From positions 1-13,352 of the forward strand of contig JBDOIE010000115.1 of assembly GCA_041082245.1 (NCBI GenBank): a DNA stretch of 13,352 bases, given 5' to 3'. The notes under the pieces are model-generated. The model worked only from the letters and a program-made list of their open reading frames with translations, searched no databases and was not told the origin of the DNA. A program made the translations under genes and the position numbers. How positions within the stretch are numbered: position 1 is the stretch's first letter; each line of letters starts with the position of its first letter. The stretch comes from DAOTVY01 sp041082245. Its GTDB lineage: Bacteria; Chloroflexota; Chloroflexia; DTKN01. Shown here one piece after another: positions 7,606-13,352 of this stretch.

Positions 7606-8736
7606 TCACTCCAGGAGCACGAGGGTGCTTTCGGGCTGCCACACGAGGTAGACGGTGTCCCGTCCTCCGTAGTAGGCGCTCGGGTCGCGCGCCGAGACAA
7701 CGTTCTGCTGGCGTACCGCCAGGAGCGTGCCGTCCTCGAGCCGCACGCGGAACTGGGTTTCCGTGCCCACGTAGACGACCTCTTCCACCCTTCCCAAACA
7801 GCAGTTCACCAGACCGGGGGGCGGCTCGGAGAGCAACCGGATCTTCTCCGGCCGGACGGCGACCGTCACAGCCCGTCCGGGAGTCAGCTCGGCCAGTTGT
7901 CCCCGTTCCGCGAGCACGCTATCCGGTCCGGCTGACGCGCGGATGAGCAAGCGACCACCGACCTCGATCGCGACCATTTCTGCATCGCGTTCCACCACGC
8001 GCCCTTCCAGGAAGTTGCTCTCCCCGATAAAGTCGGCGACGAAACGGCACGAGGGGCGCTCGTAGATCTCGGTCGGACTGCCCACCTGCAGCACACGCCC
8101 CTGGTGCATGACCGCGATGCGGTTCGACATCGTGAGCGCTTCGCCCTGGTCGTGGGTGACGTAGACGAAGGTGATGCCGACCTGCTGCTGGAGCTTTTTC
8201 AGTTCCAGCTGCATCTCCTTGCGCAGCTTCAGGTCCAGAGCGCCCAGCGGCTCGTCGAGGAGCAACACCGCCGGCCGGTTGACCAGCGCCCGGGCCAGCG
8301 CCACGCGCTGCTGCTGGCCGCCGGACAACTGGGCCGGCCGGCGGTGTCCTAACCCCGAAAGGCGCACCAGGGCGAGCGCCTCGTCCACCCGACGCCGGAT
8401 TTCCCGCTTCGGGACCCGCTTCATCTCCAGCCCGAACGCGATGTTCTTGGCGACCGTCATATGGGGGAACAGGGCATAGTTCTGGAACACCATGTTCGTG
8501 TTGCGGCGGAAGGGCGGGGTATCCCCCATATACTCGCCCTGGATGTAGATCTCCCCCTCGGTGGGCATCTCGAAGCCGGCGATCATCCGCAGGGTGGTCG
8601 TCTTGCCGCATCCGGAGGGTCCCAGAAGCGCGAAAAAGTCGCCATCCTGGATCTGCAGGGAAACGTGGTCCACCGCAACAACGTCGCCGAAGCGTTTCGT
8701 CACGTTCCGCAGCTCGACGGCCAACGGCTTTTCCAT
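7606..8736 (-). CDS. potA: Polyamine ABC transporter ATP-binding protein (PotA-like)
   Basis: The 376-residue ATPase powers the PotBCD-type importer from the cytoplasmic face. In order it has Walker A GPSGCGKTT (39-47), the Q-loop Gln85 in MVFQNYALFPHMTV, signature LSGGQQQR (137-144), Walker B VLLLDEP (157-163), a D-loop in LGALDLKLRKE and the switch His195 in VTHDQGEA. A C-terminal TOBE-type region (about 285-370, with VRPEKIRLL) is typical of the PotA/FbpC/UgpC group and often carries regulation. Length is close to E. coli PotA. The ATG at 8736 follows GGAGGGACG; the frame upstream of it overlaps the aminotransferase gene and is not coding. It starts 44 nt after the aminotransferase stop and ends 23 nt before the PotB-like start. 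Confidence 0.95.
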   Translation of the reverse strand: MEKPLAVELRNVTKRFGDVVAVDHVSLQIQDGDFFALLGPSGCGKTTTLRMIAGFEMPTEGEIYIQGEYMGDTPPFRRNTNMVFQNYALFPHMTVAKNIAFGLEMKRVPKREIRRRVDEALALVRLSGLGHRRPAQLSGGQQQRVALARALVNRPAVLLLDEPLGALDLKLRKEMQLELKKLQQQVGITFVYVTHDQGEALTMSNRIAVMHQGRVLQVGSPTEIYERPSCRFVADFIGESNFLEGRVVERDAEMVAIEVGGRLLIRASAGPDSVLAERGQLAELTPGRAVTVAVRPEKIRLLSEPPPGLVNCCLGRVEEVVYVGTETQFRVRLEDGTLLAVRQQNVVSARDPSAYYGGRDTVYLVWQPESTLVLLE

Positions 8737-8780
8737 CGTCCCTCCGATTTCGGTCGCGAGCAGGGGCGAGCTGGGACTCC

Positions 8781-10094
8781 TCAGCTCGCACGCAGCGCTT
8801 TCCGCACCGCGTCCTCGTAGTAGTCCAGCGTGCGGTCGATGTCCTCCTCGCTGTGCGAATAGCAGAGGAACCAGGGTTCGCGAAAGTCCGGGTCCGGCAT
8901 CGCCCCGTTGGCGATCAGGTTCATCAGGATGCGCTCGGAGAGTTCCTCTTTCGCATCGGCCAGGTGGCGGAACTCGTGCACCTCCTCCCGCTCCGTGAGG
9001 ATGACCCCGAACATGGCCGGCGGGCCGCTGATGATGTGCGGGATGCCCGCGTCGGTAAGGATGCGGTCGAGTCCCTTCTGGAGGCGCTCCCCGCGCGCGG
9101 CGATCGTCTTCAGAACGGTCCCGTCCTCCAGGATCTCCAGCACGGCATCGGCCGCAGCCATGGCGACGACGTTGCCGCAGTAGGTGCCCGCGTGGGCGGT
9201 CTGGCCCCGCACGACCGTCTCCATGACCTCGCGTCGGCCGGCGATGGCCGCCACGGGGAAGCCGTTCCCCATGGCTTTGGCATAGGTCACGAGGTCTGCC
9301 CGGACGCCGAAGAACGCCTGAGCGCCACCGGGGGCGATGCGGAAGCCGGTCTTGACCTCGTCGAAGATCAGGACGATCCCGTATTCGTCGCACAGGCGGC
9401 GCAAGCCCTCGAGGAAGCCGGGGCGCGGCATGATCGAGGCTGCGTTCCCCAGGATCGGCTCCACGATGATCGCGGCCAAGTTGTGCCAGGTGCGGCGGAC
9501 GGTGGCCTCCAGGAGGTCGAGATCGTTGAAGGGCAGGGTCAAGATGAGCGAGTAGATGGCGCGCGGGATACCGGACGACTGCACCTGTGGGATCGGGCTC
9601 CGGCGATGGCCAAGCACCTGGGGTTTCGCTGAGGCGGTCGAGAAGAGCAGGTAGTCGTGCATGCCATGGTACTGGCCTTCGAACTTGAGTACCATCTCGC
9701 GGCCCGTGTAGGCGCGCGCGATCCGCAGGGCGTGCATCGTGGCTTCCGTGCCCGAGTTGGCAAAGCGAACGAGGTCCACGTCGCACATGCGCACGATGCG
9801 CTCCGCGACCTGCACCTCGATGGGCGTGGGGTGGGGGAAAATCGTTCCCTCGGCGATCGCGCGGCTGACCCGGTCGACCACCGGCTCGTAGCCGTGGCCC
9901 AGGATCACCGGGCCGAAACCGAGCTGGTAGTCGATGTACTCCTTGCCGTCCGGGTCCCAGATGTGGGAGCCTTTCCCGCGGGCGATGGGAAGCGTGTCCT
10001 CGCCCCAGTCGCGAAAGTTCGAGGTGACCCCCCCGGGCATCACCTTCCGGGCGCGCGCCATGAGTTCCTGGGACTTGGGTTTGCCCTGCAGCAT
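8781..10094 (-). CDS. HemL-like class III (PLP) aminotransferase
   Basis: The 437-residue protein is a fold-type I, class III PLP enzyme, closest in pattern to glutamate-1-semialdehyde 2,1-aminomutase-like proteins. Visible features are ARKVMPGGVTSNFR near 14-28, the phosphate-contacting SGTEA (114-118), FDEVKTGFR with Asp245 for the pyridine nitrogen, and the Schiff-base lysine Lys273 in YAKAMGNGFP. C-terminal to this it reads HAGTYCGNVVAMAA, unlike the GTLSGNPLAMAA pattern usual in true HemL. Together with the absence of other haem genes nearby, this argues against a dedicated tetrapyrrole role. In this operon it more likely transaminates an imported amine or an omega- or beta-amino acid to a semialdehyde that the downstream ALDH could oxidise (inference). 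The ATG at 10094 follows GGAGGAGG and lies 16 nt after the preceding gene. Confidence 0.88.
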   Translation of the reverse strand: MLQGKPKSQELMARARKVMPGGVTSNFRDWGEDTLPIARGKGSHIWDPDGKEYIDYQLGFGPVILGHGYEPVVDRVSRAIAEGTIFPHPTPIEVQVAERIVRMCDVDLVRFANSGTEATMHALRIARAYTGREMVLKFEGQYHGMHDYLLFSTASAKPQVLGHRRSPIPQVQSSGIPRAIYSLILTLPFNDLDLLEATVRRTWHNLAAIIVEPILGNAASIMPRPGFLEGLRRLCDEYGIVLIFDEVKTGFRIAPGGAQAFFGVRADLVTYAKAMGNGFPVAAIAGRREVMETVVRGQTAHAGTYCGNVVAMAAADAVLEILEDGTVLKTIAARGERLQKGLDRILTDAGIPHIISGPPAMFGVILTEREEVHEFRHLADAKEELSERILMNLIANGAMPDPDFREPWFLCYSHSEEDIDRTLDYYEDAVRKALRAS

Positions 10095-10110
10095 GGCCTC
10101 CTCCTTCTCT

Positions 10111-11259
10111 CTACAGCTCGATACGCTCTTCCTCGACCTGGATCCCACGCCGGGCCAGTTCCGCAAAGAACGGTTCCGGCGGGATGGCCTGCTCCGGTGG
10201 AACAACGCCCCTGCGCGTCACCTCCCCGCGCGCGATCATCTGGGCGCCGATGGAGAGCGGAATGCCGATGTTCTTGTAGTAGGCAGCGGGTCCACCCCAC
10301 TCCTCCTGCGGCGGGTGGCGATTCCGGTAGCGGAAACCGGCCGGCCGGCCGGCCCTTTCACCCTTCACCTCGACCACAAGGCCGTACCCCCAAACCGGGT
10401 TCCTGCGGGATTCCGGTGCCGCCCAAAGAAGGGCCCGCACGACTTCGCGTGCGGGCCAGCTCTGCTCTCCCAGCGTGACCGGCTGCTCGGAAAGGAGTCC
10501 GGCGCGCATCAGCGCACCCATCAGTTCCATCACGTGCGGCGGAAAACACCCCCGGACGGTGACCCGCCGCACCCCGGGAAACGAACGAGGCAGGCTATAG
10601 ACCTCGTCGTGGGGTACCAGGTAGACCTTCTGCTCCCCGATCCACTCGTGGAAGCGGACGCTCCGTTCCCCCGAAAGGGGAGGGGCAGGATGCCAGCGCC
10701 CGTCCTCATAGTACGTTTCCTCGCGCTCCTCTTCGCCCGGCGTGAATTCCCAAAGCGTCGTCTCCAAGAGGCCAGGGGCCGGAGCCAGACAGCGGAACGC
10801 GGCGAAGGCGATCTCGATTTCGGTGACGCGATCGAGCTGCTCGACCCCTCGCCGGGCCATCACGTTGGTTATGCCGGGGGTCGCGCCCATCCCCGGGATG
10901 AACACGATGCCGCGCCGTAGCGCTTCCTCATGGAGAGCAAACTGTGGGTCCTCGGAGGAAAGATCGAGTCCAGACACCCCGGCGGCCACCGCTGCGCGGG
11001 TCACCGTGAGGTCATAGCGGAACGGGAGGCCGTTGACGACCACATCGAAACCGCGCAGGAGCTCCGTCAGCGCGGCCTCATCCCCAGCGTCTACCGGGAC
11101 GACCCGGACGCGTGGGTCTCCCAACTCTCGCGCCAGCTCCTGGGCCCGGCCCACGGCGAGCTCGCCGATGACGATCTCCTGAAACTCGCTCGTCCGCACG
11201 AGGTCGCGCGTCGTTTCCGAGCAGACAGCTCCTGCCCCGCCCAAGACAAGCACCCGCAT
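10111..11259 (-). CDS. Saccharopine dehydrogenase-like oxidoreductase (copy 2, divergent)
   Basis: The 382-residue protein is a paralogue in fold and motif order of the protein at 1557-2732. It opens with MRVLVLGGAGAVC, has an acidic residue (Glu33) at the end of the second Rossmann strand, GATPGITN (125-132) in place of the APGxxN segment, and GVVPPEQ (351-357) near the C-terminus. Its dinucleotide loop is odd: the third Gly of GxGxxG is Cys13, while copy 1 keeps Gly13. Cofactor binding may be altered but is not excluded, since the first two glycines remain. It is the first gene of the transport/catabolic set, 91 nt after the aspS stop, with an AAAGGAGGGCAGC ribosome site. Substrate is unknown; the family acts on C-N bonds of secondary amines, lysine or carboxy-polyamines. 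Confidence 0.82.
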   Translation of the reverse strand: MRVLVLGGAGAVCSETTRDLVRTSEFQEIVIGELAVGRAQELARELGDPRVRVVPVDAGDEAALTELLRGFDVVVNGLPFRYDLTVTRAAVAAGVSGLDLSSEDPQFALHEEALRRGIVFIPGMGATPGITNVMARRGVEQLDRVTEIEIAFAAFRCLAPAPGLLETTLWEFTPGEEEREETYYEDGRWHPAPPLSGERSVRFHEWIGEQKVYLVPHDEVYSLPRSFPGVRRVTVRGCFPPHVMELMGALMRAGLLSEQPVTLGEQSWPAREVVRALLWAAPESRRNPVWGYGLVVEVKGERAGRPAGFRYRNRHPPQEEWGGPAAYYKNIGIPLSIGAQMIARGEVTRRGVVPPEQAIPPEPFFAELARRGIQVEEERIEL

Positions 11260-11350
11260 GCTGCCCTCCTTTCCTGGGCGCGTGCGGGAGCCACGCCTGA
11301 CGTGCCCCGCGCTCGTCGGACACGCCCCCCAGCCCCGTATCCCTCCTCCC
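11260..11350. other. Gap between aspS and the transport/catabolic genes
   Basis: This 91-nt GC-rich stretch is the largest gap downstream of aspS. I see no TATAAT-like -10 box and no hairpin followed by a T-run on the minus strand. Only the ribosome site of the next gene is clear. Read-through from aspS is therefore possible, or a promoter of unfamiliar type lies here or within the end of aspS. Confidence 0.5.
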
Positions 11351-13126
11351 TCAGGACGGCGTACCTTCGTCCCGCACAGCGATATGCAACTCGCGCAACT
11401 GCTGCTCCGTCACCGGGGCCGGTGCCCCCATCATCGGGTCGACAGCCTGGTTCGTTTTGGGAAACGCCATCACCTCGCGGATGCTTTCCTCGTCCGCAAG
11501 CAGAGCGACCAGCCGGTCGATCCCCGGTGCGATGCCTCCATGGGGCGGCGCCCCGTATTCGAACGCCTCGAGCAGGTGACCGAAGCGCGCCTGGGCATCC
11601 TCCATCGAATAGCCCAGCAGCCGGAAGACGCGTTCCTGAACATCCCGACGGTGGATTCGGATCGAGCCAGACGCCAGCTCCCAGCCGTTGCACACGAGGT
11701 CGTAACAGTTGGCGCGTACCCGCCCCGGGTCGGTCTCCAGGAAGGGCAGGTCTTCCTCCTTTGGACTGGTGAACGGATGGTGTTCGGCCTCCCACCGTCC
11801 TTCTTCTTCGTTCCATTTGAGGAGAGGGAAATCCACGATCCAGGCAAAGGCAAGGAGGTTCGGATCCGCCAAACGGAGCTGTTGTCCCAGATGGCGCCGA
11901 AGGGCGTCGAGTGCGGCGGCAACGATCTTGGGCGCATCCGCTACCACCAGCACCAGGTCCCCTTCCTGTGCCTCAACGAGGCGACAGAGCACCGAGGCTT
12001 CGCCGGGCGAAAGGTATCGCGCCACCGGCGAACGCACTTCTCCGCCGCGCAGGGCGAACCACAGCAGGCCTTTTGCGCCGGCCGCGCGGGCCAGGTCCTC
12101 GAGTCTTCCGAGCTCGCTACGGCTGAACCCGGCGCATCCGGGAGCCCGAAGGCCCTTGACCTGGCCGCCGGAAGCGACGGCCTGGCGGAAAAGGTCGAGG
12201 CCGCTTTCCCGCACGGCGTCCGAAAGGTCCACCAGTTCCAGTCCGTAGCGCAGGTCCGGCTTGTCGGTGCCGTAACGGGCCATGCTCTCGTCGTAGGTCA
12301 AGCGGGGAAACGGAGAGATGACCCGCTTGTGCGGCACGACGGCGGGGACCATCTGGGTGATGAGCTCTTCGACCAGGTTCAGGATGTCGTCCTGCTCGAC
12401 GAAGCTCATTTCCAGGTCGAGCTGGGTGTGCTCCGGCTGCCGGTCGGCGCGCAGGTCTTCGTCGCGGAAACAGCGAGCGATCTGGAAGTAGCGCTCGAAG
12501 CCAGCGACCATCAACAGCTGCTTGAGCTGTTGCGGCGACTGGGGAAGGGCGTAAAAACATCCCGGGTGGACGCGGCTAGGTACCAGGTAGTCCCGCGCGC
12601 CCTCGGGGGTACTGCGGGTCAGGATGGGGGTCTCGATCTCCACAAAGCCGCGCGCGTCCAGGAAATCACGGATAAACTTGACCACGCGATGCCGCAGGAT
12701 GAGGTTCCGCTGGAGGCGTTCGCGCCGCAGGTCCAGGTAGCGGTAGCGCAGGCGGAGGTTGATGTCTTCCTCAGGGTCCTTGTGCACGTAGATCGGCGGC
12801 GTGCGCGAAGGGTTCAGGATGCGCGCCTCGGAGGCAAGCACCTCGATCTCGCCGGTGGGGAGGTCGGGGTTGACCATGTCTGCGGGGCGTGCCCGTACGG
12901 TCCCCTGAACCTGAAGCACGTATTCCGCACGTGCCTCCCGGGCGACCCGAAACGCTTCGGGCGCCTGGGTGGCATCGAAAACAACCTGTACCCGCCCACT
13001 CCGGTCGCGCAGGTCGAGGAAAATCAGGGTGCCGTGGTCCCGCTGGCGGTGCACCCAGCCGGCGAGGGTCACTGTCCGGCCGACGTGCTCCCGCCGCAGC
13101 TCGCCGCAATGGTGGTCTTTCAGCAT
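11351..13126 (-). CDS. aspS: Aspartyl-tRNA synthetase (bacterial type)
   Basis: The 591-residue class II synthetase charges tRNA with aspartate in the cytoplasm and has the length of bacterial AspRS. It has an N-terminal OB-fold anticodon-binding domain (WVHRQRDHGTLIFLDLRDRSG-type strand region near 24-44). Motif 1 follows around FVEIETPILT (161-170), then motif 2, FRDEDLRADRQPEHTQLD (220-237). The GAD-type bacterial insertion covers roughly 295-420, the flipping/active-site segment HHPFTSPKEED is at 449-459, and motif 3 GGIAPGIDRLVALL starts at 530. Residue 31 is His, as in non-discriminating AspRS enzymes such as that of Pseudomonas aeruginosa; E. coli has Leu at this site. The start at 13126 is set by a promoter whose -10 and -35 boxes lie inside the upstream open frame, and by GGGAG upstream. 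It is the first gene after that promoter. Confidence 0.97.
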   Translation of the reverse strand: MLKDHHCGELRREHVGRTVTLAGWVHRQRDHGTLIFLDLRDRSGRVQVVFDATQAPEAFRVAREARAEYVLQVQGTVRARPADMVNPDLPTGEIEVLASEARILNPSRTPPIYVHKDPEEDINLRLRYRYLDLRRERLQRNLILRHRVVKFIRDFLDARGFVEIETPILTRSTPEGARDYLVPSRVHPGCFYALPQSPQQLKQLLMVAGFERYFQIARCFRDEDLRADRQPEHTQLDLEMSFVEQDDILNLVEELITQMVPAVVPHKRVISPFPRLTYDESMARYGTDKPDLRYGLELVDLSDAVRESGLDLFRQAVASGGQVKGLRAPGCAGFSRSELGRLEDLARAAGAKGLLWFALRGGEVRSPVARYLSPGEASVLCRLVEAQEGDLVLVVADAPKIVAAALDALRRHLGQQLRLADPNLLAFAWIVDFPLLKWNEEEGRWEAEHHPFTSPKEEDLPFLETDPGRVRANCYDLVCNGWELASGSIRIHRRDVQERVFRLLGYSMEDAQARFGHLLEAFEYGAPPHGGIAPGIDRLVALLADEESIREVMAFPKTNQAVDPMMGAPAPVTEQQLRELHIAVRDEGTPS

Positions 13127-13166
13127 GCGTTCGTCTCCCGGGGTTTGGGTGTGGCCGCTAGTGCCC

Positions 13167-13195
13167 ATTATAGCCACTTTCCCGCAATTGTGCAA
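13167..13195 (-). promoter_or_regulatory. Sigma70-type promoter of aspS
   Basis: On the minus strand, -35 TTGCAC (13190-13195) and -10 TATAAT (13167-13172) are separated by exactly 17 nt. The -35 box matches five of six consensus bases and the -10 box all six. Expected transcription start is around 13159-13161, giving a leader of about 34 nt before the aspS ATG at 13126. The match stands out in otherwise GC-rich DNA. Confidence 0.82.
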
Positions 13196-13198
13196 GCG

Positions 13199-13225
13199 AA
13201 AAAGCCCCAGTTTCCAACGAACTGG
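13199..13225 (-). terminator. Possible intrinsic terminator upstream of the aspS promoter
   Basis: On the minus strand a 6-bp stem (CCAGTT / AACTGG, 13220-13225 and 13207-13212) with a 7-nt loop is followed by GGGGC and then TTTTT at 13199-13203. It ends 3 nt before the aspS -35 box, where a terminator for an upstream minus-strand gene or RNA would be expected. The stem is short and the U-run begins 3 nt after it, so support is moderate. Confidence 0.4.
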
Positions 13226-13268
13226 CCCACGGTAGGGTGCCGAGCACTGCGGTCTTCCTTCGAGGGGA

Positions 13269-13305
13269 GGTGGGTAGGCCAGGGCCGTGCCCCTGCCTAC
13301 CCACC
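13269..13305. repeat. Long GC-rich inverted repeat (hairpin)
   Basis: Perfect 10-nt arms GGTGGGTAGG (13269-13278) and CCTACCCACC (13296-13305) enclose an inner CAGGG/CCCTG pairing with a small loop and one bulged base, giving about 15 paired positions in 37 nt. No T-run follows on either strand, so it is not a standard terminator. It could be the apical arm of a structured RNA or a protein-binding site. Confidence 0.65.
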
Positions 13306-13352
13306 CCGCCCCAGGCGTTTCCGTCCCGGGCCCGCCAGCAGGGGCTTTCGCG

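Larger units (their letters stand above)
13196..13351 (-). ncRNA. Candidate structured RNA upstream of aspS (unclassified)
   Basis: Read on the minus strand, GCGAAAGCCCC near the window edge (13341-13351) can pair with GGGGCTTTTTCGC (13196-13208), leaving two extra Ts. This closes a ~155-nt stretch that contains the strong hairpin at 13269-13305 near its middle and a smaller hairpin at 13207-13225. A long closing helix with a central apical arm recalls 6S RNA in outline, but I do not recognise conserved 6S sequence. It may equally be a 3' untranslated region with a terminator. The 5' side could extend beyond the window. Confidence 0.22.

Noticed and set aside
6281..7651. Plus-strand open frame of 456 codons opposite potB
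   Set aside because: It is a charge-rich mirror of a hydrophobic membrane-protein gene, without RBS or family features; the minus-strand permease is unambiguous.
8737..9786. In-frame extension upstream of the potA ATG
   Set aside because: It overlaps the aminotransferase gene almost entirely and has no protein-like features; the ATG at 8736 has a good RBS and matches PotA N-termini.
13226..13270. CGAAGGAAGACC-like stretch on the minus strand resembling the SRP RNA GGAAGGAAGCAGCC loop
   Set aside because: Only GAAGGAAG is shared; the required GGTCAGG partner strand and surrounding SRP helix 8 are not present.
13127..13352. Coding sequence upstream of aspS, including the open aspS frame reaching the window edge
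   Set aside because: The aspS promoter sits within it, there is no suitable start with an RBS, and the translation is low-complexity Gly/Pro/Arg-rich.
1..13352. tRNA genes, rRNA genes, CRISPR arrays, transposases or attachment sites
   Set aside because: Nothing with the required structure, repeat-spacer pattern or conserved motifs was seen; the window is a continuous run of same-strand metabolic genes with no sign of mobile insertion.

Overview
The window is GC-rich bacterial DNA in which every gene I can support lies on the minus strand, so transcription runs from the right edge to the left. It holds nine complete protein genes, the first codons of a tenth at the left edge, one strong promoter and a GC-rich structured non-coding stretch at the right edge. 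The organism is probably a thermophilic or GC-rich Chloroflexota-type bacterium. This is inference, resting on the Pro/Thr-rich linker after the lipobox of the substrate-binding lipoprotein, a GAF-GAF-STAS regulator, strong AGGAGG-like ribosome binding sites and a bacterial-type AspRS with His31. No rRNA or other phylogenetic marker is present to settle it.

Layout, in the direction of transcription. (1) 13127-13352: structured, GC-rich non-coding DNA with a large hairpin, a possible terminator, and a near-consensus sigma70-type promoter (TTGCAC, 17 nt, TATAAT). (2) aspS, aspartyl-tRNA synthetase (11351-13126). (3) After a 91-nt gap, a compact set of eight complete genes: saccharopine-dehydrogenase-like protein 2 (10111-11259), a HemL-like class III aminotransferase (8781-10094), potA-type ATPase (7606-8736), potB-type permease with a long extra N-terminal membrane region (6305-7582), potC-type permease (5469-6308), potD-type lipoprotein (4318-5427), a GAF-GAF-STAS regulator (2790-4286) and saccharopine-dehydrogenase-like protein 1 (1557-2732). 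A methylmalonate/malonate-semialdehyde dehydrogenase-like CoA-acylating ALDH (75-1529) follows. (4) A further gene starts at position 55 and runs off the left edge.

How it may work together. The PotD-like protein keeps the polyamine-binding residues of E. coli PotD at a constant offset, so the ABC system probably imports a polyamine or a close analogue. The aminotransferase, the two saccharopine-dehydrogenase-like oxidoreductases and the CoA-acylating ALDH look like a catabolic route: oxidative cleavage or reduction at a secondary amine or imine, transamination to a semialdehyde, then oxidation to an acyl-CoA. Beta-alanine to malonate semialdehyde to acetyl-CoA would be one such end sequence. 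The exact pathway is inference and does not match a standard polyamine degradation operon that I recognise. The GAF-GAF-STAS protein, with no DNA-binding or kinase domain, sits inside this set and may link it to a partner-switching or stressosome-type sensor. All gaps inside the set are under 60 nt, with one 4-nt overlap (potB/potC), so co-transcription is likely. No gene-free stretch exceeds 300 bases.
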